DNA of 64,000 nt from Microbacterium profundi (GCF_000763375.1 NZ_JPSY01000001.1:744001-808000), one strand, 5' to 3'. Numbered from the stretch's first letter, positions 1-9,495 are shown. The notes: generated by a model not told the origin, from the sequence alone. A program made the numbers and translations.

Positions 1-1
1 G

Positions 2-1582
2 TTCGTCGTGCTCGGCTTCGCGGCGATCAGCCTGCTCTACCTCGGCAGCCTCGCTGACGTGGAGCACGCACTCGCCATCCTGCTCGTGCTGTCGGTCGAC
101 CGATCTCTCCGTGTGCAGCGCACCACAGTGCACGAGCAGCGGATGCTCGCGGTGAGCATCGTCGTCGCCCTCGGCGTGGTCCAGCTCATCGTGATGCTGA
201 TTCCGACGAACGGCCCGTTCGGGGAGACCGACCTCTGGCTCGAGACCGCGCTGCCTGACGTGCTGTTCGACACCGCCGTGATCCTCGTGATCGCGGCGGG
301 GCTGTGGCGCGGGCGTCGCTGGGCGTGGATCATCGCGATCATCCTTGCGGCGATCAACATCATCATCGGGTTGCTCGCCGTGCTGGTGCGCGTCGCGGTC
401 GTGCTGTCGATCGAGGAGGATGCCGCCGGCTCTGTGCAGGGTGACCTCGACGTCACAGCATCCGCCGGAGTGCTCTGGCTGGCGTATCTGATCTTCCTCA
501 TCGTCACCCGCGCGGCATTCCGCGTGTGGCGCCGAGCACGCAGTCTCGGCGGGACTCCGGTGAGCGTCGACGAGGTGAAGCAGATCATCAAGAAGGACGG
601 CGGCGGGACGCTGTCGTGGATGACCACGTGGGACAACATGGAGTACCTGCGCACGTCTTCGGGCGGGATCGTGCCGTTCCAGCTGCGCTCCGGCGCGGCG
701 ATCGCACTCGCCGACCCGCTCGGACCACCGGAAGGGCACGCCGACTCCGTGCGCGAGTTCATCGCGGCGGCCGAGGAGCACGCCGTCACACCGTGCTTCT
801 TCAGCGCATCCGCGCGCACACGCGAGCATCTTCCCGAGGGGTGGCAGGCGCTCACCGTCGCGGATGACACCATCATCGACCTCGCCGGGCTCACCTTCCA
901 GGGCAAGGCGTGGGCGCGCGTGCGCCAGTCGTTCAGCCGGGCCGAGCGCGAGGGGATGACGTTCCGTCTGACCAGGCTCGCCGAGGTCAGCTGGGGCACC
1001 CGCCAGCAGCTGAAGGCGATCTCTGAGTCCTGGGTCGGCGACAAGGGCCTGCCCGAGATGCGCTTCACCCTCGGAACACTGCACGAGGCCGAGGACCCCG
1101 AGGTGCGCCTCGCCCTCGCGATCTCTCCGGAGGGCGACGTCGACGGGCTCCTCAGCTGGCTTCCGGTGTACGGCGCGGGCGGACGCATCGACGGATGGAC
1201 GCTCGACCTGATGCGCAGGCGCGACGGCGGCTTCGGCGCGGTGATGGAGTTCCTGATCGGTTCATCCGCGAAGGCGTTCTCCGAGGAGGGCGCCGAGATC
1301 CTGTCTCTCTCCGGCGCACCGCTCGCGCACGAATCGCCGGTGGACGAGGGCGGGATCGCATCGCTGCTGTCGAGGATGGGCGGGATGCTGGAGCCGGTCT
1401 ACGGATTCCGCTCGCTGCACCAGTTCAAGAAGAAGTTCAATCCCCGCTACGAGCCGATCTATCTGCTGTACCGCGACGAAGGCGACCTCGCGCGCATCGG
1501 CGGAGGACTGACCAGGGCGTTCCTGCCCGATGCGACGCTGCGTCAGTTCACGGCCGCCGGAGTCGATCTGATCCGCAACTGA
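2..1582 (+). CDS. MprF-like membrane protein, DUF2156 domain (5' partial)
   Basis: The frame is open to the left edge, so the true start lies outside the window. The visible 526 residues begin with several hydrophobic segments (to about residue 190) and continue as a soluble domain that resembles the C-terminal catalytic half of phosphatidylglycerol lysyltransferases (DUF2156/LPG_synthase_C). The tail 'FKKKFNPRYEPIYLLY' is typical of that family. Members transfer aminoacyl groups from charged tRNA to membrane phosphatidylglycerol, changing surface charge. Which amino acid this one uses, or whether it is a lysyltransferase at all, cannot be read here. Its 3' end faces the convergent hxlR-like gene, with a 61-bp palindromic repeat between them. 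Confidence 0.75.
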   Translation, partial: FVVLGFAAISLLYLGSLADVEHALAILLVLSVDRSLRVQRTTVHEQRMLAVSIVVALGVVQLIVMLIPTNGPFGETDLWLETALPDVLFDTAVILVIAAGLWRGRRWAWIIAIILAAINIIIGLLAVLVRVAVVLSIEEDAAGSVQGDLDVTASAGVLWLAYLIFLIVTRAAFRVWRRARSLGGTPVSVDEVKQIIKKDGGGTLSWMTTWDNMEYLRTSSGGIVPFQLRSGAAIALADPLGPPEGHADSVREFIAAAEEHAVTPCFFSASARTREHLPEGWQALTVADDTIIDLAGLTFQGKAWARVRQSFSRAEREGMTFRLTRLAEVSWGTRQQLKAISESWVGDKGLPEMRFTLGTLHEAEDPEVRLALAISPEGDVDGLLSWLPVYGAGGRIDGWTLDLMRRRDGGFGAVMEFLIGSSAKAFSEEGAEILSLSGAPLAHESPVDEGGIASLLSRMGGMLEPVYGFRSLHQFKKKFNPRYEPIYLLYRDEGDLARIGGGLTRAFLPDATLRQFTAAGVDLIRN

Positions 1583-1595
1583 GGCGGCCGGCTCG

Positions 1596-1656
1596 GTTCA
1601 GGTCGCACTTTTGGTCGTTCTGAGCGCCGCATACCGACGAAAACTGCGACGTGAAC
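1596..1656. repeat. 61-bp palindromic repeat, copy 1
   Basis: Near-perfect inverted repeat with 17-bp outer arms (15/17 paired), left arm starting 'gttcaggtcgcactttt'. A second element of exactly the same length and with the same first 16 bases lies at 3030-3090. Both sit between convergent genes, so they could act as bidirectional terminators or as REP-like dispersed elements. Confidence 0.7.
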
Positions 1657-1687
1657 ATGGTGAGGCGACGCGGCGGGCGGGCGCGGC

Positions 1688-2059
1688 TCAGGCGCCGTCG
1701 CGTCCCAGCATCCGGTCGGAGTTGTCGGCGACCCACGCGACAAGCGGGAGCATGCGCTCCATGAGGTCGACCCCGAGCGGGGCCAGACTGTACTCGACGT
1801 GCGGAGGCACCGACGGAAAGGCCTCCCGATGCACGAGCCCGTCGCTCGCGAGGGTGCGGAGGGTCGAGGCGAGCATCTTCTCGCTGATGCCGTCGACCTC
1901 GCGGCGCAGCTCTCCCCAGCGGCGGGTGCCGTCGGACAGACTCGACAGCACGAGCACCCCCCACTTGCTCATCACATGATCGAGGACGACCCGGGTGCTG
2001 CAGCCGTCTTCGAAGACGTTGGGAATCGTCTCCTTTATCTGCGCAAAACTAACCGTCAT
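1688..2059 (-). CDS. HxlR-family transcriptional regulator
   Basis: A 123-residue winged-helix protein of the usual HxlR length. The family signature is visible: a Cys near residue 20 (DGCSTR), then 'VMSKWGVLVLSSLSDGTRRW', 'EKMLASTLRTLASDGLV' and 'YSLAPLG'. HxlR/QorR proteins are often redox or aldehyde sensors in which the N-terminal Cys is the switch. It is divergent from a QorB-like reductase, and the inverted repeat just upstream of its ATG is the likely operator for both. The -10-like TAAGGT (complement of 2066-2071) lies 6 nt before the ATG, so the transcript is probably leaderless. Confidence 0.85.
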   Translation of the reverse strand: MTVSFAQIKETIPNVFEDGCSTRVVLDHVMSKWGVLVLSSLSDGTRRWGELRREVDGISEKMLASTLRTLASDGLVHREAFPSVPPHVEYSLAPLGVDLMERMLPLVAWVADNSDRMLGRDGA

Positions 2060-2061
2060 GT

Positions 2062-2088
2062 GGGTACCTTACTTCAAAGTGGGTACCC
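2062..2088. promoter_or_regulatory. Operator-like inverted repeat between hxlR and qorB-like gene
   Basis: Two GGTACC palindromes flank an ACTT-CA-AAGT core, giving a roughly symmetric 27-bp site. It begins 2 bp upstream of the hxlR start and overlaps its -10-like hexamer, as expected for autorepression. It also lies upstream of the divergent reductase. Confidence 0.6.
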
Positions 2089-2152
2089 TCGGATCGGAAT
2101 GTCATGAGCCGTGACGGGTTGTCATCGGAGACCGCTCCTCGAAAGGATCCTC

Positions 2153-3007
2153 ATGACCATTCTCATCACCGGTGCCACCGGACAGCTCGGCCGCCTCACG
2201 ATCGACAGTCTGCTCGCACGCGGCGCCGACCCGCAGACGATCGTCGCCGGTGCCCGTGACGTCTCGAAGGCCGCGGATCTCGCTGATCGCGGCATCCGTG
2301 TCGTGGCCTTGGACTACGACGACGCAGCATCCGTCACCGCGGCGCTCGACGGCGTCGACTCGGTGCTGCTCATCTCCGGCTCGGAGGTCGGCAGGCGCAC
2401 GCCGCAGCACAAGGCCGTCATCGACGCAGCCAAGGCGGCCGGCGTCAGCAAGCTCGTCTACACGAGTGCGCCCAAGGCGACCACGAGCGACCTGATCCTC
2501 GCGCCGGAGCACAAGGCGACCGAGGAGCTGATCGCCGCATCCGGCGTCCCCGCCGTGATTCTGCGCAACAACTGGTACACCGAGAACTATCTCGGCACCC
2601 TCGCCCAGGCCGCCGAGTCCGGCGTGCTCGCGGCGAGCGCGGGAGACGGCAAGGTCGCCTCGGCAAGCCGGCGCGACTTCGCGGATGCCGCGGCCGCCGT
2701 GCTGCTCGAAGACGGCCACATCGGCGAGGTGTACGAGCTCGCCGGCGACGTCGCGTGGGACTTCGCCGAGCTCGCCGCCGCGATCGCAGAGGTCGTCGGC
2801 CGTCCGGTCGAGTACAGGGCTCTGTCCACCGAGGAGCACGCGGCACTTCTCGCCGCGGCCGGCCTCGATGAGGGCACGATCGGCTTCGTGACGACTCTGG
2901 ATGCTGACATCCGAGGCGGCGCGCTCGCCCACACCGACGGCACGCTCGCGCGCCTCATCGGGCATCCGACGACTCCGCTCGTCGAGGGGCTGCGCGCGGC
3001 CGCCTGA
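2153..3007 (+). CDS. NAD(P)H-binding quinone reductase, QorB/NmrA type
   Basis: A 284-residue single-domain atypical SDR. The N-terminal Rossmann motif 'ITGATGQLG' binds NAD(P). 'VDSVLLISGSEVGRR', 'KLVYTSAPKA' and 'AVILRNNWYTENY' match the QOR2/QorB group, which reduces quinones. ATG 2153 is preferred over an upstream GTG at 2111 because GAAAGGA lies 5 nt before it and the Rossmann strand then starts at once. The pairing with a divergent HxlR regulator is the classic qorR-qorB arrangement, which suggests induction by electrophiles or quinones. Confidence 0.82.
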   Translation: MTILITGATGQLGRLTIDSLLARGADPQTIVAGARDVSKAADLADRGIRVVALDYDDAASVTAALDGVDSVLLISGSEVGRRTPQHKAVIDAAKAAGVSKLVYTSAPKATTSDLILAPEHKATEELIAASGVPAVILRNNWYTENYLGTLAQAAESGVLAASAGDGKVASASRRDFADAAAAVLLEDGHIGEVYELAGDVAWDFAELAAAIAEVVGRPVEYRALSTEEHAALLAAAGLDEGTIGFVTTLDADIRGGALAHTDGTLARLIGHPTTPLVEGLRAAA

Positions 3008-3029
3008 GGCGCCCAGCCTCACCACCCCC

Positions 3030-3090
3030 GTTCAGGTCGCACTTTCTGCCGTTATCCGCGTGCTATTCCGGCAGATACTGCGACCTGAAC
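3030..3090. repeat. 61-bp palindromic repeat, copy 2
   Basis: Inverted repeat with 22-bp arms (20/22 paired) and a 17-bp loop. It has the same length and outer sequence as the element at 1596-1656, and again sits between convergent genes. Confidence 0.72.
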
Positions 3091-3107
3091 GCGCGGTCAG
3101 CGGCGCG

Positions 3108-3575
3108 TCAGCGCTCGACCAGGATGCCGTCTTCGTCGCTGTAGAGGTGAGCTCCCACCCGGAACAGCACTCCCCCGAACGACACGTCGATGTCGACCTC
3201 GCCGGCGCCGAGCTTCGCGCTCTTGCGCGGATTGGTGCCGAGAGCCTTCACGCCGAGATCCAAGCCGTTGATCGCGACGCTGTCGCGGATCGCGCCGTTG
3301 ATGACGACGCCGGCCCAGCCGTTCTCCACCGCGGATGCTGCGATCAGGTCGCCCATCAGCGCGGTGTTCAGCGAGCCGAGCCCGTTGACCACGAGCACCG
3401 CCCCGTCGCCGGGGGTCGCGAGCATCGCCTTCACGAGCGCGTTGTCCTCATGGCAGCGGATCGTGCGGATCGGACCGTCGAATGCGGCTCTGCGACCGAA
3501 GCTGCGCAGCTGCAGCGGGAGCGACTGGAGCGCTTCTCCGAACTCGTCATACAGGTCTGCGGTGGCTTTGGTCAT
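3108..3575 (-). CDS. rraA: RraA family protein
   Basis: 155 residues from ATG 3575, the normal RraA length. Family landmarks are 'DLYDEFGEALQSL' at the N-terminus and 'WAGVVINGAIRDS', the glycine-rich turn with the conserved Arg-Asp. RraA-fold proteins include RNase E activity inhibitors and class II 4-hydroxy-4-methyl-2-oxoglutarate aldolases. In actinobacteria the annotation is often RraA without proof, so the symbol is by homology only. The frame extends upstream without a Shine-Dalgarno signal, so the internal ATG was chosen. Divergent from the copper genes. Confidence 0.75.
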   Translation of the reverse strand: MTKATADLYDEFGEALQSLPLQLRSFGRRAAFDGPIRTIRCHEDNALVKAMLATPGDGAVLVVNGLGSLNTALMGDLIAASAVENGWAGVVINGAIRDSVAINGLDLGVKALGTNPRKSAKLGAGEVDIDVSFGGVLFRVGAHLYSDEDGILVER

Positions 3576-3619
3576 GGCGTCATTGTGGCATGTCGGCGCT
3601 TCTTTCAAGGTCGGTGGAA

Positions 3620-3634
3620 TACCCCCTGGGGGTA
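3620..3634. promoter_or_regulatory. CsoR-type copper operator
   Basis: The perfect palindrome 'TACCCCCTGGGGGTA' (odd centre) closely resembles known CsoR boxes, in which a G/C-tract pseudopalindrome is bound by apo-CsoR and released by Cu(I). It lies 53 bp before the copper chaperone gene. No csoR gene is present nearby, so the repressor must be encoded elsewhere. Confidence 0.75.
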
Positions 3635-3686
3635 CGCTGTTATGGTTGTGGAACGCCGGCGAACGGCATCCGATCGAAGGGAACAG

Positions 3687-3896
3687 ATGAACACCACCGA
3701 GTACAAGGTCACCGGAATGACGTGCGGTCACTGCGAGATGTCCGTGCGCGAAGAGGTCAGCCAGATCGCGGGAGTCGAGGACATCCAGGTCAGCGCGCAG
3801 AGCGGCACGCTCGTCGTCACCACCACCGAGACGCTCGACGACGCCGAGGTGCTCGCCGCCGTCGGCGAAGCGGGCTACTCAGCCGTCCGCGCCTGA
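3687..3896 (+). CDS. copZ: Copper chaperone, CopZ-like HMA protein
   Basis: A 69-residue single heavy-metal-associated domain. The metal loop 'GMTCGHCEMSV' supplies the MxCxxC Cu(I) ligands at about residues 11-16, and the fold pattern continues to 'AGYSAV'. It delivers cytosolic Cu(I) to the CopA ATPase encoded 33 bp downstream. The start is ATG 3687, preceded by GAAGGGAA. The operon is probably repressed by CsoR through the site at 3620-3634. Confidence 0.92.
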   Translation: MNTTEYKVTGMTCGHCEMSVREEVSQIAGVEDIQVSAQSGTLVVTTTETLDDAEVLAAVGEAGYSAVRA

Positions 3897-3929
3897 ACGC
3901 CTGAACGTCTGTCACGAGAGGAGTCTGCG

Positions 3930-6170
3930 ATGAGTGTGTCCGGATCGAGTGTCGAGTTGGAGATCGGCGGCATGACGTGCGCCTCGTGCGCGATGCGCAT
4001 CGAGAAGAAGCTCAACAAGCTCGACGGCGTCGCCGCGACGGTCAACTACGCCACCGAGAAGGCGAAGGTGACCGTGCCTGCCGGATACGAGGCCGCACAG
4101 CTCATCGCCGAGGTCGAGAAGGCCGGATACACCGCCGCGGTGCCGGCGCCCAAGAACGCGAAGACCACCGAGGCGACGGATGCCGACCCCGAGCTCGCTT
4201 CGCTGCGCCAGCGTCTGATCATCTCGATCATCCTCACGGTGCCGGTCATCGCGATGGCGATGATCCCCGCACTGCAGTTCACGTACTGGCAGTGGGCGTC
4301 GCTGGCGCTCGCTGCACCCGTGATCGTGTGGGGCGCATGGCCGTTCCACAAGGCCGCCTGGACCAATCTGCGCCACGGCGCGGCCACGATGGACACGCTC
4401 ATCTCGATGGGCACTCTGGCCGCGTTCCTGTGGTCGCTGTATGCGCTGTTCCTCGGCTCGGCGGGCATGCCGGGCATGACGCACCCGTTCGAGTTCACGC
4501 TCTCGCGTTCGGACGGCACGGCGAACATCTACCTCGAGGTCGGCGCCGGCGTGACGATGTTCATCCTCGCCGGCCGCTACTTCGAGAAGCGCTCGAAGCG
4601 CCAGGCTGGTGCGGCCATGCGGGCGCTCCTCGAGCTCGGGGCGAAGGAAGTCTCGGTGCTGCGCGACGGCGTCGAGACCCTCATCCCGGTGGACGATCTG
4701 CAGGTCGGCGACGAGTTCATCGTGCGTCCGGGCGAGAAGATCGCCACCGACGGCGTCGTCGTCTCCGGCACGTCTGCGGTCGACGCCTCCATGCTCACCG
4801 GTGAATCGGTGCCCGTCGAGGTCGGGCCGGCGGATGCGGTCACCGGGGCGACCGTCAACGCCGGAGGGCGGTTGGTGGTGCGCGCCACGCGCGTCGGCAC
4901 CGACACCCAGCTCGCGCAGATGGCGCAGCTGGTCGAGGACGCGCAGACCGGCAAGGCAGAGGTGCAGCGTCTCGCCGATCGCATCTCCGGCGTCTTCGTA
5001 CCGATCGTCATCGGCATCGCCGTGGTCACGCTGGCCGGATGGCTGATCGCCGGGTTCCCGGCCGCTGCGGCGTTCACCGCCGCCGTCGCCGTGCTGGTGA
5101 TCGCCTGCCCGTGCGCACTCGGCCTCGCCACACCCACCGCGTTGCTGGTGGGCACGGGCCGCGGCGCGCAGATGGGCATCCTCATCAAGGGCCCTGAGGT
5201 ACTCGAGTCGACCCGCAAGGTCGACACGGTCGTGCTCGACAAGACCGGCACCGTCACCACGGGGCGGATGGCGCTCGTCGACGTCATCCCCGAGCCGGAG
5301 ATGGATGCTGATGAGCTGCTGCGCCTGGCCGGAGCACTGGAGGATGCGTCAGAGCATCCGATCGCCCAGGCCATCGCGAAGGCCGCGACCGCGCGTGTCG
5401 GCGCTGCACAGGTCGGCACGCTCCCGAGTGTCGAGAGTTTCGCGAACGTCGAGGGCAGGGGCGTGCAGGGCGTCGTCGACGGGCACAGCGTGATCGTGGG
5501 ACGGGAATCGCTGCTCGCCGACTGGGGCCTCGCGCTCTCACCCGCCGTCGCCGAGGCGAAGGCCGCGGCCGAGAACGACGGGCAAACGGTCGTGGCCGTC
5601 GCGTGGGACGGCGCCGCCCGCGGCATCCTCATCGTCGCCGACACGGTCAAGCCGACCAGCGCCGAGGCGATCGCACAGCTGAAGAAGCTCGGCCTGCGCC
5701 CCATCCTGCTCACCGGCGACAACGAGGCTGTCGCCCGGCGGATCGCGGCCGACGTCGGTATAGACGAGGTCATCGCCGAGGTGCTCCCGAAGGACAAGGT
5801 CGACGTCGTGGCACGGCTTCAGCGCGAAGGCAAGGTCGTCGCGATGGTCGGCGACGGCGTCAACGACGCACCCGCGCTGGTGCAGGCCGACCTCGGCCTC
5901 GCGATGGGCACGGGCACAGACGTCGCGATCGAAGCATCCGACATCGCCCTCGTCCGCGGCGATCTGCGCAGCGCCGCCGACGCGATCCGCCTGTCGCGCA
6001 AGACGCTCGGCACCATCAAGTCGAACCTGTTCTGGGCCTTCGCATACAACGTCGCCGCGATCCCGGTCGCCGCGCTCGGAATGCTGAACCCGATGCTCGC
6101 GGGTGCGGCCATGGCACTGTCGAGCGTGTTCGTCGTCGGCAACAGTCTGCGGCTGCGGGCGTTCCGATGA
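3930..6170 (+). CDS. copA: Copper-exporting P1B-type ATPase CopA
   Basis: A 746-residue heavy-metal ATPase with one N-terminal HMA domain ('[14 protein letters not shown]', residues ~14-27), the transmembrane '[19 protein letters not shown]' CPC ion site, the phosphorylation motif DKTGT, the SEHP nucleotide motif, and 'TGDNEA' and '[10 protein letters not shown]' hinge motifs. CPC plus MTCxSC defines the Cu(I)-exporting P1B-1 class. It pumps Cu(I) from cytosol to outside. GAGAGGAG lies 6 nt before the ATG. It follows copZ and is presumably co-transcribed under CsoR control. Confidence 0.95.
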   Translation: MSVSGSSVELEIGGMTCASCAMRIEKKLNKLDGVAATVNYATEKAKVTVPAGYEAAQLIAEVEKAGYTAAVPAPKNAKTTEATDADPELASLRQRLIISIILTVPVIAMAMIPALQFTYWQWASLALAAPVIVWGAWPFHKAAWTNLRHGAATMDTLISMGTLAAFLWSLYALFLGSAGMPGMTHPFEFTLSRSDGTANIYLEVGAGVTMFILAGRYFEKRSKRQAGAAMRALLELGAKEVSVLRDGVETLIPVDDLQVGDEFIVRPGEKIATDGVVVSGTSAVDASMLTGESVPVEVGPADAVTGATVNAGGRLVVRATRVGTDTQLAQMAQLVEDAQTGKAEVQRLADRISGVFVPIVIGIAVVTLAGWLIAGFPAAAAFTAAVAVLVIACPCALGLATPTALLVGTGRGAQMGILIKGPEVLESTRKVDTVVLDKTGTVTTGRMALVDVIPEPEMDADELLRLAGALEDASEHPIAQAIAKAATARVGAAQVGTLPSVESFANVEGRGVQGVVDGHSVIVGRESLLADWGLALSPAVAEAKAAAENDGQTVVAVAWDGAARGILIVADTVKPTSAEAIAQLKKLGLRPILLTGDNEAVARRIAADVGIDEVIAEVLPKDKVDVVARLQREGKVVAMVGDGVNDAPALVQADLGLAMGTGTDVAIEASDIALVRGDLRSAADAIRLSRKTLGTIKSNLFWAFAYNVAAIPVAALGMLNPMLAGAAMALSSVFVVGNSLRLRAFR

Positions 6171-6280
6171 TCCGCCTCCAAGCACGTCGGGCGATGCGTG
6201 TCAAGGCGGAAGACGACGCGGCGCGGAGTTCGTAAGGTCGGCGGAAGTGCGGTACCCGAGCCGCACGACATGGAGTGGCC

Positions 6281-7576
6281 ATGGGTGCGATCGACGAGCA
6301 TACGACCGAGCTTCTGCTGGACGGACGCTACCGGCTGGGGCCCTGCCTCGGTCGGGGCGGGATGGCCGCGGTGTACCGCGCTGAGGACACGATCCTCGGG
6401 CGCACCGTGGCCATCAAGCTGCTCGGCACCGCGGACGAGGCGTCAACCGATGATCGGGTGCACGGCGAGACCACGGTTCTCGCGTCTCTGAACCACCCCT
6501 CGCTCGTCACGCTCTACGACGCGAGGCTCGACCCCGGACATGCCCGCTACCTTGCGATCGAGTACGTCGACGGGCCCACGCTCGCATCACGGCTCTCGCA
6601 GGGACCGCTCTCCGGTTCGGAGGCGGCCGCTCTCGCCCGCGATCTCTCGGAGGCTCTGCAGGTCGTGCACGACGCGGGCATCATCCATCGGGACATCAAG
6701 CCCTCGAACGTGATGCTGGCGCGCACGTCCCGGCGCGGATCCGGGTGGACCGCGAAGCTCATGGACTTCGGCATCGCGTACAACGTCTCCGATGCGCGGG
6801 TGACTTCACCGGGCGTCGTCATCGGCACGGCCGCGTATATGGCGCCCGAACAGGTCAGCGGGGCCGAGCTCACTCCTGCGGTGGACATCTACTCGCTGGG
6901 GCTCGTGCTCATCGAAGCGCTGACAGGCGAGCCCGCGTTCCCCGTGATGGGAAAGGTGCCGACGGCCCTCCGTCGGCTCTCTGAGGCTCCGGAGATACCC
7001 GCTTCGATCGGGCCGCGCTGGGGAGCGCTCCTCACGCGCATGACGCGCGTCTCCCCCGAGGAACGCCCCTCAGCACTGGAGGTGTCTCAGGCGGCCGTGG
7101 TTCTCGGCGGCGGTCCACCGCTCGAGCAGTCCGCGCGCCAGCCCCTTCCGCCGGCCCTCACCCCGATCCTGTCTGATGCTCAGCCCACCGGGCCGACCAA
7201 GGAGATCACCACCGTTCCCGGTGAGGGGTCGTCGGCGCCGCGCCCCCGCGCACGGAGACTGCGCAGGGCGGCACTGGCGACCATGGCCATCGCCGCGGCG
7301 GCGATGATCGCCATCGCGGGGTTGTCGACCTTCGCGCTTGCACCCGACTCCGCAGGGCGTGTCGCCTCACGGATGTCCGCCGACGAGGTGTTCACGCCGC
7401 CGACCCCCGAGACCGGCGAGCCCACGGAGTCGGATCAGACGGGCACCGAGCCCGAAACCGTGGATGACCCCGTGAACGATGTGGGCGAGGACGAGCAGAA
7501 GTCGAACCCCAACAAGGGCCCGGGCAACAACTCCGGAGACCGGAAGGATGACAAGGACGACAAGAAGGGCAAGTGA
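6281..7576 (+). CDS. Membrane-anchored serine/threonine protein kinase
   Basis: A 431-residue PknB-type (Hanks) kinase. The glycine loop 'LGRGGMAAVY' lies near residue 25, the ATP-binding Lys is in 'VAIKLLG' (~43), the catalytic loop is 'HRDIKPSNVML' (~136), and the DFG motif is at ~161. A single transmembrane helix follows at about 330-352, and then a short, charged extracytoplasmic tail rich in Asp/Lys/Pro. No PASTA repeats are present, so its external ligand is unknown. ATG 6281 was preferred over GTG 6275 because GGAG lies 5 nt before it. It is monocistronic as far as can be seen. Confidence 0.9.
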   Translation: MGAIDEHTTELLLDGRYRLGPCLGRGGMAAVYRAEDTILGRTVAIKLLGTADEASTDDRVHGETTVLASLNHPSLVTLYDARLDPGHARYLAIEYVDGPTLASRLSQGPLSGSEAAALARDLSEALQVVHDAGIIHRDIKPSNVMLARTSRRGSGWTAKLMDFGIAYNVSDARVTSPGVVIGTAAYMAPEQVSGAELTPAVDIYSLGLVLIEALTGEPAFPVMGKVPTALRRLSEAPEIPASIGPRWGALLTRMTRVSPEERPSALEVSQAAVVLGGGPPLEQSARQPLPPALTPILSDAQPTGPTKEITTVPGEGSSAPRPRARRLRRAALATMAIAAAAMIAIAGLSTFALAPDSAGRVASRMSADEVFTPPTPETGEPTESDQTGTEPETVDDPVNDVGEDEQKSNPNKGPGNNSGDRKDDKDDKKGK

Positions 7577-7625
7577 CGTGATTCCGAGCGGCCGTGCCGC
7601 GGGATGCCCTCTTGGTCGCGCTCGC

Positions 7626-8336
7626 CTAGCTCGTGCGCGCCGCCCTGCTGGCCCACAGCATCCCGCGCTCGACGATCGTGCGCACGTTCGGGTCCTCGAG
7701 CACGTCGACGCTGTGACCAGGGGTCGCGACGAAGACGCGGCCTGCGCCCCACTGCCGCGTCCACACCGCGGGTGACGTCACGGGCCGATGCCACGGGTGA
7801 TACGGCTGAACCGGGTGGGTCGTGGTCGCGAGAACGTCGATGAGGTCATCGTGCAGCACCCAGTACTGCTCGGTCGTCAGCGAGAAGTCCGAGATGCCCG
7901 CGGTGATCTCGTGCTCGCGTCCGAGCTCGGTCATGTCGACCGTGTACGACAGGTAGTTGTCGGTCTCGTCGCCGGGGCGCTCTGCCGGCGGACGCCCTGG
8001 GTGAGTGGCGAACTGCCCGCCGATGAGGTGCAGGTAGTCGGAGTTCGCTCGATACGAATCGGCGATACCGCCGTGCCAACCGGCCAGCCCTGTCCCCGCC
8101 TCGACGGCGGAGCGGAGCCCGGCGAACGCCTCCTTCGAGATCTCCGACATCGTCACGGACTGCACGATGAGGTCGGTCGCGGCCATCACCTCGGCATCCG
8201 CGTAGATCTCGTTGGACTCCTCGACGCGCACGTCGAATCCCGACTTCTCGAGGAAGGGGAGGAACAGTTCCGTCGTCTCGACGGGGTGGTGCCCGTCCCA
8301 GCCGCCGCGGACGACGAGTGCACGTCGATCGGTCAT
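7626..8336 (-). CDS. ThuA-domain protein
   Basis: 236 residues with the ThuA-like glutamine-amidotransferase-type fold: 'RALVVRGGWDGHHP' at the start, 'GLAGWHGGIADSYR' in the middle and 'VWTRQWGAGRVFVATPGHS' near the end. ThuA proteins accompany disaccharide and sugar-acid catabolic operons, and their exact reaction is poorly defined. The start at ATG 8336 is set by the strong ribosome site GAAAGGAA. It lies just downstream of a Gfo/Idh/MocA dehydrogenase on the same strand, which supports a shared sugar-oxidation role. Confidence 0.85.
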   Translation of the reverse strand: MTDRRALVVRGGWDGHHPVETTELFLPFLEKSGFDVRVEESNEIYADAEVMAATDLIVQSVTMSEISKEAFAGLRSAVEAGTGLAGWHGGIADSYRANSDYLHLIGGQFATHPGRPPAERPGDETDNYLSYTVDMTELGREHEITAGISDFSLTTEQYWVLHDDLIDVLATTTHPVQPYHPWHRPVTSPAVWTRQWGAGRVFVATPGHSVDVLEDPNVRTIVERGMLWASRAARTS

Positions 8337-8377
8337 GAAGTCTTTCCTTTCGCTGCCGCCGTTGAGAATGCCAAGAT

Positions 8378-9475
8378 CTACCACCGATCCGGGGACGAAC
8401 CGGCCGGGACGGATTCGGGTCGCTCGGCAGTGCTCGTGAGCTCCACCACGCGACGCTCGCGTCCGGCCGACAGCACCGCCTCCATGATCTCGAGCACGTG
8501 GAAGGCGAGCGCGCCAGAGGCCCTATGCGGGCGCCCGGTCTCGATCGCCCGGGCCATGTCGGCAAGACCCGCACCGCGCCCTGTGTCGGCATAGCCGCCG
8601 GAGACGGGAGCGACCCTCCACTCGGGGGCGTCCTGGGTCCAGACCTCAGTCGCGTCGTCGAAGCCGTTCGGGTCGCCCACCGAGATCGTTCCCGCCGTTC
8701 CGTAGATCTCGATCATCGGCGCCCGCGTCTGCCAGATGTCGAAACTCATCGTGACGGTCGAACTGACGCCGCTCTCGTGGAACAGGATGGCGGAGATGTG
8801 CGTGTCGATCGACACATCGAGCGGAGTGCCCTGCAACGGACCGCTGCCGATCGACCGACGGCGATCCGACGTACCCACAGATCCGGCGACCGAGACGACC
8901 GGTCCGAACATCGTGACCAGCGTCGTCAGGTAGTACGGGCCCATGTCGAAGAGCGGCCCACCGCCGGGCTGGTAGTAGAACTGGGGCGACGGATGCCACG
9001 ACTCGTGCCCCGGCGACGACCAGTGCGCGGAGGCGCCCACGGGCGCGCCGATCGTACCGGCATCGAGAAGGTTCCGCGCCGTCTGCACGCCGGTGCCGAG
9101 CACGGTGTCCGGTGCCGAACCGACACGGAGGCCGGCGGCATCCGCCGCGCGCAGCAGTTCGGCGGCCTCGGCGACGTTCAGGCCGAGCGGCTTCTCGGCG
9201 AACACGTGCTTTCCGGCGGCGATCGCGCGCAGCCCGACCTCGACGTGAGCCGCGGGGATCGTCAGGTTCAGCACCGCGTCGATGCGATCGTCCGCAAGAA
9301 GGTCGTCGACGCTGAGCGCCTCGACGTTCTGCTCGATCGCGACGGCGTCCGCGCGCTCCGCGTTGACATCCGCGACCGCCACGAGCTCGAGGTTCGACAG
9401 CTTCGGGATCTGAGCGAAGTACTGCTCGGCGATCTTGCCGACGCCGATGACGCCGATCCTCATCGGAGTGGTCAT
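8378..9475 (-). CDS. Gfo/Idh/MocA family oxidoreductase
   Basis: 365 residues. An N-terminal NAD(P)-binding Rossmann fold is seen in 'RIGVIGVGKIAEQYFAQ', the signature Lys of the family in 'GKHVFAEKPLG', and the C-terminal substrate-binding domain contains 'YYQPGGGPLFDMGPYYL'. Such enzymes oxidise sugars, inositols or sugar acids. ATG 9475 has AAGGAA upstream. A 12-bp perfect hairpin sits 20 bp further upstream and a 7-bp inverted repeat lies at 9598-9613, so the gene may have its own regulated promoter separate from the second dehydrogenase cluster. Confidence 0.9.
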   Translation of the reverse strand: MTTPMRIGVIGVGKIAEQYFAQIPKLSNLELVAVADVNAERADAVAIEQNVEALSVDDLLADDRIDAVLNLTIPAAHVEVGLRAIAAGKHVFAEKPLGLNVAEAAELLRAADAAGLRVGSAPDTVLGTGVQTARNLLDAGTIGAPVGASAHWSSPGHESWHPSPQFYYQPGGGPLFDMGPYYLTTLVTMFGPVVSVAGSVGTSDRRRSIGSGPLQGTPLDVSIDTHISAILFHESGVSSTVTMSFDIWQTRAPMIEIYGTAGTISVGDPNGFDDATEVWTQDAPEWRVAPVSGGYADTGRGAGLADMARAIETGRPHRASGALAFHVLEIMEAVLSAGRERRVVELTSTAERPESVPAGSSPDRW

Positions 9476-9495
9476 GGATGTTCCTTCAGTTCGGC

